Positions 22,831 to 35,097 of a stretch of DNA of 64,000 nt are shown one piece after another; within the stretch, counting starts at the first letter, position 1; each line of letters opens with the position of its first letter. The notes beneath the pieces were generated by a model. The model was not told the origin of the DNA, did not search any database, and saw nothing but the letters and a program-made list of their open reading frames with translations. The stretch is from contig JALPQD010000054.1 of NCBI GenBank assembly GCA_023101885.1, forward strand, positions 1,042,893-1,106,892, written 5' to 3'. This DNA comes from Typhlomys cinereus (Eukaryota; Chordata; Mammalia; Rodentia; Platacanthomyidae). The position numbers and the translations under genes are program-made.

Positions 22831-24334
22831 TGCTACCCCAAGATTTGCTCCAGTTACTTTGGCTTGATATGAACTTATGATGGCCAAAGGAGACCCAGAA
22901 ATTTTTGGGCCTTACTGGGAGGTTTCACTTCTTAAAACATAACCCCCAGGGACGGCCTGGAGTGCTTCATGCTACCTTAATTAAGAGAACTTCTGCAGCC
23001 CCCACCCTGCAAGCAGGTGTGGATGGTCGGTCCCTAAGGACTGGGAGGGCTCTCAAAATTCTCCAGAGATGGGCTGTTCAGACCGACTTATCTTCTTGCT
23101 TCACTTGTGGGGCTGAATAGGTGGGGAGCACGCATCCATGCGGAGCTTCGAGAATCACCCAGCAGGTACGCTTGGGAGTACTTACTGGTTTCTGTCTTAC
23201 TTTCCTGGTCCTGCTTTGATAATGACTATACGATTCAGGCAATTTAGGGGATCGGGGGTTTTTTCTTTCAGCAGATTTCAGATTACAGCCTATCATGCCA
23301 CAAGTCTCGCAAGGAGGGTTATCAGAAGGAACCGAGAGAACCAACTAGGGGTCGTCTCAGAAGGAACAGAGAGCAAGCAAGGGCAGTGCCTCCTTGCTTC
23401 CTGGCTTCTCAGCTTCCCAACTTGCCAAATTCCGACTAGTTTTCTCTCTTTGTCTACCTGTCCAGGGACCAGTCTTATCCACAGCTGCTGGGTGCTCCTA
23501 CATCAGTCATCTCCCAAGGGCTTGCCTTAACTAGTTAATTCCTCGTAGGTGTGCCTACAGGGTCAGTTATCAAGTGTCAAGTTTAACACCTGAAAGTAAT
23601 CGACATAGTCTCTAAATAATATCCTCACTTGCTCCCACTCTGCGTCCTAGTGGAAGGTGGAAATGGCCTAAAATATAATTTATCTTCATAGAATGTACTC
23701 AGAAGCTTGAGGTGTAACCATTGTGGGTGTTACAGGTGGGAGCAGAACCAAGATCTTTCCTCTGTCCAGCTGCCCGTGTTCCCCCTTTTTAGTATTGCTT
23801 TGCTCTGGGTGTCCAGGTTTGAGTTTTAGATCAAATGGATGGATGGGGGAAATTGGTGCCCTCAAGAAAGTGTAAATGTTTGGGAGATGAATCAAAGACA
23901 GATTAGCTTAGAGATATCACCCTAACCACTGTACATGACATGGATGTTGGGTTTTTAATACCATCATCAATTGCTTTATTTAAGTAGAGACATAGAGCTA
24001 TAAGTAGGTAGCTATTTGCTCATGTAATCTAAAGACTGAACTATAGCAGCTATCTTGTCTGATCTGAGGTTGATTCATCTATCTTTCCCTCCTCCTTTTC
24101 TCTCTCTGGCTGGTTTTTGTTAAAGGTGGTTTAGAATCATGTGTTTGGAATGAAGCTGATTTTGGCACAACATAAAAAATGTCCTTTATGAAGTAGTTCA
24201 TAATGAAACACGTTGCTGTTTGACTAGAGAACTTGTTACCCACAATGTTTCTGTACAAGCCATTCATTCACCTGTCAGAAAGGCTAGAGTGAGGAGGGAA
24301 GCTGTTGGTCTCAGCTGGGGACAGGGACGACGAT
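22831..24334. other. Spacer between MS4A1 and MS4A5, left part
   Basis: No exon recognised. The segment 23430-23590 has a faint resemblance to family A LTRs (ends near AAGTGTCAAGTTTAACACCTG) but is too diverged to call. Confidence 0.4.
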
Positions 24335-24740
24335 TGCATAGCATCTTCCTCTATTTTGTATTACTCAAACAGAATATCTGAGACTGGACAATAGGTAAAA
24401 ACAAAAATTTATTTATGGTAGTTTAGGACGGTGGCAAGTCCAATGTCAAGGGTTCCACATCTGGAGAGGTTCCATACCAAAGAAGAAGGCAGAAAGGTGA
24501 GAAAGCACCCATTTAGAAGCAGAGGAGATGGAGAATGAATACTTCTTCATATTAGAAGACCCCTCAAGCAATAATAATTGGCTTTTGCCATGACAGCACT
24601 ATTAGCATTCATAAAGAAAAGGACCTTAGGACCAATTTACTCCTTAAGGCTCTATCTCTCACTGCTGTTACATTAGGGATTAATTTTCCAGCCTAAGACC
24701 TCTGGGGGACATCCCCACTCCAGAGCATTCCAGGAGTGAC
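24335..24740 (-). mobile_element. Old MaLR-like repeat
   Basis: The sequence ATATCTGAGACTGGACAATAG followed by AAAATTTATTTATGG and a later GACCTCTGGGGGACATCC resembles reversed MaLR/THE-type LTRs. It is too diverged for a confident boundary. It lies between MS4A1 exon 1 and MS4A5. Confidence 0.45.
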
Positions 24741-25937
24741 TTGCTGATGATTATGGGCCTGGGGTTTGTGTCCTGGAGAATTGGGGGTGCAAGGTGTTTG
24801 CCCTCATTTCACTGTGTGGAAGCAGGGTAGGGACCTGCAAACGTATGGCCCCAGAGAGATCCAGTGTCTCTGTATGGAGTCCTCAGCAAATCTCTAAAAC
24901 CCCAGGGCCTGGCTCTGCCTGCACTCTGATTTAATTGGCTTGTGTTTGCCATGTGGCACACTGGGCTTTCTAAGAGTTTCTCAGCTGATCTGACCATGCA
25001 GCAGAACCTGAGCTCACAAAAAGAAAAAAAAACCCTTAAGAGATAGTGATTATCAGCTGAGAAATTAAGGCTTTGGGCTAAGGAGCAAGATTGCCTGTTG
25101 ATAATGTCTCTGTCATTGCAAACTTTGTGACGGTGAGGAAATTTCTTAACCTTTCTGTGCTTACGCTGCCTTGTATGTAATTGTGTGTAATCACTCAGGA
25201 TGACTGGAGAAGCTTTGTGAGATTGAATAACAGGCATAACATTGAGCTTGATGTCTGGGACATAGTCATGGCTCCACTAACATTTGCCCTCACTGATTTT
25301 AGTATTGTCACTCTTCTTGTTATCCAGCCCATAGCTTTTTTTTTTTTTTTGTGGCCTTGATGTAAATTGCTGGCCAAAACATCTCTCCCTCCAGCTCATC
25401 TTCCTGCTCTATGGACCTGGGGGGCAGGGTCCTGTGTAAGCTCAAAACTGTTTGCATCTAGTTTCAACTAGTTCAGCATGTTCATGAGGCTGTGGTGGTG
25501 CCCTCTGCACATTACTGAATGTGAGAACTAACAGATTGAAGAGCCATGAGGAGATGCCAGATGCGTTCCATTATGCTACCGAACCTTCTCATAGTCTCTT
25601 ACACCCCACCATAGAGTCTTGTAGACCCCATCATGAGATTTGCATGTATCAGGGAAGTCAGGTGACTTGGTCACTCCTAAGCTTTGGTTCTGGTCTTTGG
25701 AGACAGAGAGGCAGGACCACCATGAAGAGCACTGTCGATGCTATCCAAGTGATCATTGTACTGGGGGAGGTATGGCATTACCAAGAGGCAGGATATGTTT
25801 CTTCAGCCAAAATGATGTCCCCTGGCCTTCCTCACTCCCAGATTGTTTCAAATAGTTATGAGCCTTCAGCTTCCCTCCGTATTGGCTTTTTCTCACCGGT
25901 AGAATTCATCTCTAAGTGATGTTATTAATTAAGCATC
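24741..25937. other. Spacer between MS4A1 and MS4A5, right part
   Basis: Nothing recognised apart from a 16-T run near 25335. MS4A5 transcripts should end near the right edge. Confidence 0.4.
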
Positions 25938-25943
25938 TTTATT
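25938..25943 (-). other. MS4A5: MS4A5 poly-A signal
   Basis: Canonical AATAAA on the minus strand, 9 nt after the MS4A5 stop codon. With cleavage 10-30 nt further on, the 3' UTR would be only about 25-45 nt. Confidence 0.6.
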
Positions 25944-25952
25944 CGCACGGTG

Positions 25953-26042
25953 CTATGGGTTCAAGTGGAATCTCAACATTGAGAAAATCAGAGAAATGAA
26001 TAATTCCGCAATGCTGAAGACCATCAGCAAGATCAGGAGACC
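25953..26042 (-). CDS. MS4A5: MS4A5 last exon (TM4, shortened tail)
   Basis: The acceptor CTTCTGTTACAG precedes GGT. Twenty-nine codons encode GLLILLMVFSIAELFISLIF and end SMLRFHLNP, then TAG. Human continues about seven residues further with a cysteine-rich end. The stop is followed after only 9 nt by AATAAA, so the 3' UTR is predicted to be very short. Confidence 0.93.
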   Translation of the reverse strand, partial: GLLILLMVFSIAELFISLIFSMLRFHLNP

Positions 26043-26612
26043 CTGTAACAGAAGAAAAGCAGCAAAATGTCATGAGATTAGGATGGCAATGGTGCTTCTC
26101 GTTGTAAAATAGGTTACCCGGGGTAATAAGAGCTTCTTTTCAACTCTCAAGAACATCTTTTGTTCTGGAATCTGATTAAGTGAGGGTCCTGGGAATATAA
26201 GATATGCCAACATAAGTGTATGATAGCATATTATTTTCTTTCAGAGAAGTGTACAAAATATTTGCTAAATCATCTGTAGAAAATACTTAATTTCATGCAT
26301 ATATCAAATGCCAAGGAACAAAAACAAAGAAAGAAAAAGATCAATAGACAGGAAAATGTAAATAGAAAAGGAAGTCTGGAAGTCTGAGGAAAGAGCTCAG
26401 GGGTTAAAGCCTTTGCCTCACAGTCAAAAGGATCTGAGTTTGGATCCCTGGATCCCAAGTAAAAAGCCAGGCAGATATGGCACCAACCTGTAATTCTGAC
26501 CCTGGAAGGTGGAGCCTGGGAAACTCCAGAGTAAAACAATAAGATGGAAGAGCAATGCAGGGTGATTCCTGACATTACCAACATCCATAGGTACATATAT
26601 GAAGTATCTTCT

Positions 26613-26659
<47 letters not shown>

Positions 26660-29600
26660 AGAGAGAGAGAGAGAGAGATGTGTACACAAAAAGGAAAACA
26701 GAAAGGAAAGAAAAGAGGTGGAATGAAGAAAACCATCAGTCTGGAAAAAGACGAACATGCAGAAAATGAGTTAGAGGAACACAGACTAAGTAATATTTCA
26801 GTCTTAATCACTGAAGAAGCTTTTACAAGTGGATTATGCTGCCACATATACCATGTCAATAGCTCGCAGACTGAATGTGGGCATCGTGCCTACCAGAACT
26901 CATCCTCTTCCCAGAGTTGAAGTTCTTACTGAAGTTGCAAAGATCTTTGTGATCAATAGTCTGTTCTACAGCCTTGCTTGTCTCCCACAACACCAGTACA
27001 AGTCCAAGAGCTATTCCAGAGCCACATGATTTTCAATAGTCACATAGTGTGTCACAGTATAAAATATTTTAGTACTTTTATCCTTAGTGATTCATTTCCT
27101 TCCTTCTTTCTGCTTTTTCCCTGTCATTAATCTCAGGAATACAAAGTTTACTGGAAGGTTAAAAGTTAGTATATTATATCAATAGAGTAAAAGGTATAAA
27201 CTCATGATATTTTATTAGATACAGAAAAAGTATTTGACTTAGTTCAGAACTGAATGATTAAAAGCATTCAACAAACCAAGAATAGAGAAAGAACTTATTC
27301 AGTTTGATGAAGTTCATTTACAAAATCTCTGAGGTTCTGTTCCTCAGTTCAGGATAAATGATGTGTGCTCTTGCAACTCTAATTCAGCATTGTGCTGGGG
27401 AAGGGACATTCTTTCCAGGGCAATTAGGCAAGAAAAATACAGAGACCAGGCTTGGAAAGGAGTCAAAAAAATTCTTTCCAGATGACGTGATCTTATATCA
27501 TGAAAACCCTTAAGATATTTTCTAAAACTCTGTTAGAACTGATAAGTGAGAACAAGATCACAAGTTGAAATACCAATGCGAGGAAATCCATTTCTATAAG
27601 ATGAAGATTCCAGAAATGAAATGAACAAAACAATGATAAGAAAGTTGAGAAGGATATGATACTAAGGAATGAATTTAAGCAAAGAAGTGCAAGGCTTGTA
27701 TAATGAAATATGCAAAACTCTGTGAGGAATAAAATAGGTAGAATGAAGAGGCATCCCAGGTCTGTGTCCCAAACAGCGCCATGTGTGAAGATGTTAACTG
27801 TCCTTATTGTATTCTGGGAACTTGATGCAAGGTCCTAAAAATGTTTTTTCTTCTGAGAGAAATGGACAGGGTGAGCCTGTTACAATCCATATGGAAATGC
27901 AGGGTTCCCCTCTGTCCCCAACAGCCAGAGCCACCCTGAAAGAATTGTGGGAAAAAAAGAACTAAGTTAGAGGATTTTCATTTCCTTTTTCAGATTCATA
28001 CAAAGCTGCAGTCATTGAAGCAGTGCAGCTGCCTCAGGCTGCCAATGATGCAGGCATATGTGTTTGTAAAATAGAACTTAGCATCCAGAAGTATACTCAT
28101 AAAACTGTGCTCAGTTTATTTCATTGCGTGTGCCTTAGAATAAAATAGATAAAAAGCCTTTGCAGCACATGCTTTAATAACAGACACAAGAATGAAATCA
28201 TATCCCTTTTTCACATCATATACAAAACTCAAGAATGATATATATACAGTGAAATATGACAGCTAAAGCAGTAAGAGCTTAGGACTATAGAAAACATCTT
28301 TATGACATTGAATTAGGCAATGGGTTTGTTCTATGGTATTATTTTGAGCAAAAAAAAATGAACCTTAATGTATGTAAACTAAAAAATATTTTAGTTGATC
28401 TGGAGGATCCATGAATACAAAAATGACTTTGGAAAGAAATGGCTCGTTGCTGTTTTCAGCTGACAAAGTTGTTTTTCACATGGGCATCTATTTCTTAGTA
28501 ATTCTCACTCCATTGTGAACACGCATATGATCCAGACGAAAATTCAATCAGTTGCTGGAGGATGGCAGGAGTCGGGTTCTTAACGTTGGTGTGGGAGGGT
28601 ACAAATGACCAATGGAGGAGGCTAAGACGATCTATGTGGGACTGGAGCAGGCTGGGAGGCATCAATATGCACTCGAGTATAGCCTGTTAAAGATGGAAGT
28701 GGGTGAACACAGAAGTGTGTGTGTATATCATGTTTATGTATATATGTGTGTGCACATATACTTATCACATGAGCGTGCATGCACACATGTATTTTCTTGT
28801 TTTGTCAGCTGAGAGATGGTAAAAAACAGTGATATCTCAGCAGCAACAGGCGGCAGCCTAGTACCAGACATAGTGTCTGATACTATTGTCCACTATAAGA
28901 AATCAGGACTCCATGGAGAAATGGCTGGTTGTAGGCCTGGGGCACAAGGTACAGAAGATGAGCCTAGAGAATCTTGACATGTGGTTATGAAAATGTGAAT
29001 CAAATACAAACAAACCCCTCACGAAAAAACAGCTTTGTGATAGGATTCCCTGAAAGAGTTTTCTGTAGCTAAAACGACTAATTTGCACAATAAAATAAGT
29101 AGTGTTGGACTTTAACTTGAAATATAGATACCAGACAAAGTCCATACTTCCCTAAACATATGTTTGAAAGAATAAATAATGTAAGTAGGATTCACAGGTG
29201 TCTCATTTAGAATAACTTCTTTTAATTTACGTGGACTCTGTTCTCAAGCAATCGGAGCCCTATGTCCTTTTCTTTACATATTGGTTGCTTGTAGTGAAGT
29301 GATTTCGGTTTGGAAACAAAAGGGGGGAGTGATAACTTGTTCAGTGATACAGGCTTGTTCAGTTTATGAAGTCATCAAGTTCTAAATTATTCAATTTTAA
29401 AGTGCTTAAGAAGTAAGTTCAGCATGATACCTGCCTTTTTTCATAGATGCCCTCACACAGAGGTTTACATGCATTTCATTTTATTTTTTGATGACAGAAT
29501 ATTTATACATATTTATGAAGTACATTGTGATATATTGATCCATATATATATGTCAGGTAATCATCAACTCAGGATAATCAGCATGTCTACCACCATGCAC

Positions 29601-31660
29601 TTTATTATTTGTTTTCTAAAACATGGACAACATGGTGGTTTTAATATTTCTTCTAATGTCTTATGTATCAGGAGCCATGTTATGCAGCCCTGTAAATTTT
29701 TCGAGTTAAAGAAACAACTGGAGAGATGGCCCAGTGGTTACGGTGCTGTTCTTATACCCCAAAGGACCAGGAGTTAACATTCCCACATCCCACATTAAAA
29801 TCCCAGGCTTGTGTCACTGGCTGATTGTAATCCGATCCCTAGAAGGTGGAGCCTGGGGATCCCCAGAGAAACTGACTGGCCAGTTAGCCTTTCTGGTGGT
29901 CTCTGTGTTCACAGTACTCTCTAGGGTCATGCTGGTTGGCACTAATAAATCTCTTTGTTTAAACCATTTGCTTCTCATTTGGAAACAACACAGTACTTAC
30001 CAAGAATAGAATGGTAACAGCTTCACAGTGGGTACCTTCTTGAGAATAGCCACAGATTAAATTTAGATCTAGAAGGAAACCAAATATCAGGAGAATGATC
30101 CCAGCCGTTGCTCCCAGGACACTAAGTATATTCATCAGTTGGCTCATATTCATCTGAAATAGAATCAGGACATAATACAATGACTGAGGCCCCCCCCTTG
30201 TGCTGTGACAGAGCAGTGGGGTGGGCCGGTGGGTTTATCATGATGCAAGAAGCAGCTGTGATCTTACATAACTCTCTGGCTTTATTTGGGCTTCAGATCC
30301 TCATGCACAGACTGAGGGACTTCATTGAACCTTCAGCAATGCTTCCATCTCTGACATTCTGTGTCTAGGTTAAGTTACGTTCAAATGGGAAAGGGGCTAC
30401 CTATGGGACAATGGAGGTGTGTAGAGGTAAGTGCTGCATTCCAGTTTGATGGTCTGGTAGAAGTCACGACATATTTACCATTTCATCTCAAGACTGTGTA
30501 ACTAAACATTATCTTTCTCTGTCATTTTTTTCTTTTTTTAATTTTTTCTCCTACATTTTATTTTTTTTCCTAATCATACAAGCTCAATAGGTTCCCCTCC
30601 ATCCTCTCCCTCCCCTATCCCCTTCCCAGTCATCCCCCATTGCACTATCCCCCCTTCCTTCCTCTCTCCCATCCCCTGGAGCATCCTTTTGTGTGAACAT
30701 CAACCTCTCCCTGAGTCCTTCATCCTAGTGAGGATCTTACTTCTTACAAATTACAAACTTTTTTGTTTCTTTGTGTAAGGCAGAAATATTCTTCAAATTG
30801 ATCATTAGTAGCAATTTTACATTCATCAGCAACTGACTCTATTTCCAGTTTCTACTTAGGATTTGGTCAGGTTGTCTACATTGTATCTTTCCTGCATATG
30901 TTGGTGTCTCAGTGTGGTGGGCACCAAAGCATAGAAAGAATGGGTGGATCAGCATTTGGATACTGCTGTTTGGCCAAAGTCCTTGGACAGGTCAGTTAAC
31001 TATTCTGTGCTCCTGTCTTCATGAAAGAAATAAGAATGAAACTAGATAACCTAGAGAGTACTCCTCTAGTTATAGTAATAACAAGAGGCTTATTAAAATA
31101 AAAACTAAAGGCTTATTATTTGATGAAAATGAGACACAAATACCATTGATCAGTATCAGCGCTTGACAGTTTGTGGAGTTATAGTGGCCTAATGATTCTC
31201 CAAATTAATTTTCTTTGTGTATACGCATGCAGGTGTGTGCGTACAAGAGTGCACTTGAGTGTGTGTGTCTTTAGAGGCTCAAAAGTTACATTGGGCATCA
31301 TCCTAGGTTGCTCTGTTTCCTTACTGCTTTGCTCTTAGCTCTGTCTTTCCCAGGCTCTGTCTTCCAGGATCAGAATTGCAGGTCATAACCATTTCTGCCT
31401 GGCAATTTTACCTGGGATCTGGGGATCTGATGGCTTGCAAGGCAAAGGCTTTAGCACCTGAGCTATCTACCCAGCCCCCAAATTCACGTTCAGTTAATTA
31501 ATTAATTAATTCAAGCTGATAATTTTTGAGGAAAGTGATTCGAGACTTACCAGACGCTGTGTGGTTTTTCTTTGCAGTGCAATTAGAAAGGCTCCAGAAT
31601 TAATGAACTGCCAAAAGAACACATTTCTTTTATATTATTTATTATTGTTATTATGCGTGC

Positions 31661-31726
<66 letters not shown>

Positions 31727-34700
31727 TAAAGGGCACTTTGTGTCCCTGTGGAAGCCCAAGGGTGATTTTGGGAATCATCCTGGATCTTCTACTTCCTTTT
31801 TGCTTTGCTCTGGGATTTCCCAGCCTCCACTTTGTAGAGCTACAAGTGCAGGTCACACCTTTTTTTCTGCCCACTTATTTTTACATGAATTTGGAATCCC
31901 AACTCAGGTCCTTCTCCTTGGGAGACAGTCTTAACCTCTGAGTTGTCTCTCCAGCCCAAGAAGACATGTCTTAATGGACACATAGAAATAATGTTTAGCT
32001 GGTGTTAAGGACTGATTATGAGATTGGTGTCTGCATGTTTTTCCTCTATGCCTTCCTGCTGAGTTCATAGAAAACCCGGGGCAGTGAGAAGAGTGGGATG
32101 CCTCATATGCTGTCCAAAAACGAGGAGTGGATGAAAGACCAGATAGGAAATCTGCTTTAGCCCGAGCCACCAGTTTGAATCTGAGTTGTTTTTTTGACCT
32201 TCCTGGGATTCAGTTTTCTTTTCCCTTTTCTCCTTGTCATGTAGCTCAACATTGCTATCACCACACTAGTGTCGTCAGTTTACAACCACATACCATCTCA
32301 TCACAATTCAGTATGTTTCTCAGATGAAAACATGAAGTAGAATTGCAATTAACCTGCTGGCAATTTTGGGGAAAAAAAACCATGAGAATTTTCATAGGGG
32401 TGGTTTCATGTGGTAGCATCGCTGAACAGCAAAACTTCGGAAATGCCTCCATCCCCCCTCCAAAGTCTAAATTTCTGGTCCTCCTTCTCCAGCCCCACCC
32501 ACCTTCTCTGTGCATTCTAAACTCTTGCAGTTCATGGACTAGCATGTGCTCTCCCAGAAGACAGGCTTTTGGACACATATTTTTTCCCACATGAGGCATC
32601 CGTAGCTTCATACCTAGACATCCCCTATTTTCCTCATCTGTGCATGTTTTCACCTGATTAAACAACCACTCATCCTTTAAGGCCTGAGTAGGCTGGCGAT
32701 GTCTGTCAACAATGTCCTTTACAGTAAGATGCTTTTCTTCGGGAAGCAGCTTCTGTGCCATCTGTCACAGCCTGTCCGCATTCTGTGGTAACTGATTTTC
32801 TATCCAATGAGGCTCTTAGACCAGGGGCTGCCTTTCTACTGAATCCCCACACCGATTAGTGCCGATTCTCTGGCACTAAGCAGGTCTTAAATTAATGTTC
32901 ATTAAATGCTCAGAAGGTACATCGGAAGGAGCCTCTCTGCTTTTCTGTTCTCTGAACAGTAAATTACCCTTCATCCCTGCTTGCAGACACGTCCTTACGC
33001 TTCTAGAATGTAATTTATCACATTGACTTGCCGTGATCTGTTCATACATTTTCTTTCTTGCCAGACAAAGAATCTGGTAACAGCATGCTAATGGTACTAA
33101 TATATGGATTTCAATGTTTTGCCCTTTGGACTTGGTTTGTCATATGCCACAACTAATTTTGGGGTGAATTAATGAACAAATAAACAATTACAAAACTCAG
33201 AGAAACATTCACAAAGAATTTTCAAGATCCAAAAAATGAGATACCAGTAAATCTAGTGATTTAACAAGATGGAGATAATTGTAACAACCTTTTTTTTTTC
33301 TTTCTGTTGTGCCTGTTGTCGGCACCTGAATCTAACTGACTTTGTAGCTAAAAATAAATTTTCTACTGTCCTGCCTGGTTGGTGTGGCTTCTGACTGAAC
33401 TCGTGGCACAATACTCACCAGAGCAGAGCCCCAGAATGGATATCCTGAAATGAATATAAAGGGAAACCTCGGGTATGGTTTTTCCATGATGAAAAGGAAA
33501 ACAATTCCGAAAGAAAAGTTCATAATTCCAAACAGGATCTGGGTGGTCTGCAAATAAAGAAGAAGCTGTTGAGGAAAAGGCAAAGGGGGTCCATTGTGTT
33601 GAGATCTCTTTGTTTAGTTAACGTGATTTGTCAATTTACCACTTTTTATGAGCAAGAGAAGGGCAGTAGAAGTCCCTTTATTATGTTTCCAGATATTCGT
33701 AGACTCTTGATCATGGATAATAACGAAAATCTCTACCTCAGGGCTTCTGATTTCAGGCTCAGTTGGTTGTTAGAAACGGAAGCTGTCAGGCCCCGTGCCT
33801 GAGCAGAACCTCCAGGTGTGACTGAGAAATTTGTCTTTGTAAGTTGCCAGCTCTTTGACAAGTAAATGGAAACGTGGAGGGGTGCTGAGTTGTACAGTAC
33901 TGAGCAGTTTGCCCTTAACCAGAAGCAAACACTAGGAAAAACCCTCTAGGAATGACCAGTCTGCTGAGCTTGCCAACGTGTTGCCACATTCCCAGCCTAC
34001 AGCATGCGCCATTTGTTTTCTTCCCCCCACTATCCCCATTCTGTAGTTATGAGGTGCCCTTGACCACTCAGGAAAGACTGAAGAGCATGACAAAAGAATG
34101 AAGGTCTATGAGCTGGGAGTTCACGTCTTCTACAACCTTTTATTTTCACAACCTCTTTCAATCCAAGTGATTATTTCCTGATACACCAACTTCAACACTA
34201 GAGGTCAAAGCAACATTCGTTTTGTCACATACAGATGACTATCCCACTCTGATGTCCCTTCAACACCTTGCATTCTATAGATTCTAAAAGAGCCCACTTT
34301 TCTCCTTTGAATCCTGATCTTCTGTCTTCCCTGTCAGCTGCTGGCGCTGCCATGATCTTAGCCTGTCATCTCTTAATTATCTTCTGCTCTGTTCATGTTG
34401 TATGTTTACAACAGTCAAAAAGTAGCTAGCTTCCTGATATCTCTATTGCAAAATAATTCATATTTTATCATTAATATATCACATCATTAATGTATAAACA
34501 TCAATATTTAATAATAAAATATGTAATAAATAATAATTAATATATAATAATATATCATTAATGCTGTTGTGGGCAAGTGTCATAGATACTCTGCATGTTG
34601 CTGATAAAATCATGGCAAAACAGTTTAGGGTAACAAGGAGTTCTATTCTCTCTTATGAGAGTTCCATTATAGTTTCTTGTCCAGCTTCACAGGAGAGTCT

Positions 34701-35056
34701 ACCGCAACACCACATCCACATGACACCTGAGAGAGGGACAGTTTTTACTTGCCAGACCAGCATGTCTTGGCCAAGTGTACACAAGGTTGCCAACTTCCTC
34801 AACCAGCTCTCTGTATTTCAATCGCCTGTTCAGGGCCTAGTCCCACCCACCATGGGCTAGAATTGCCCCATCAGCTAGACAATTTCCTGCAAGTTTGCTT
34901 GGGCTTAACTACTAATTCTCTATAAATGTGCCAGAGCCTAAACCCTCAACTGTCAAGTTGACACCTGTGCCTAACTATGACACCAGGGGTACCCATTTCT
35001 TTTTTTATTATTTCTTTTTAAATTTTTAAAAATTTATTAAATTGTGTGCGTGTGTG

Positions 35057-35097
<41 letters not shown>

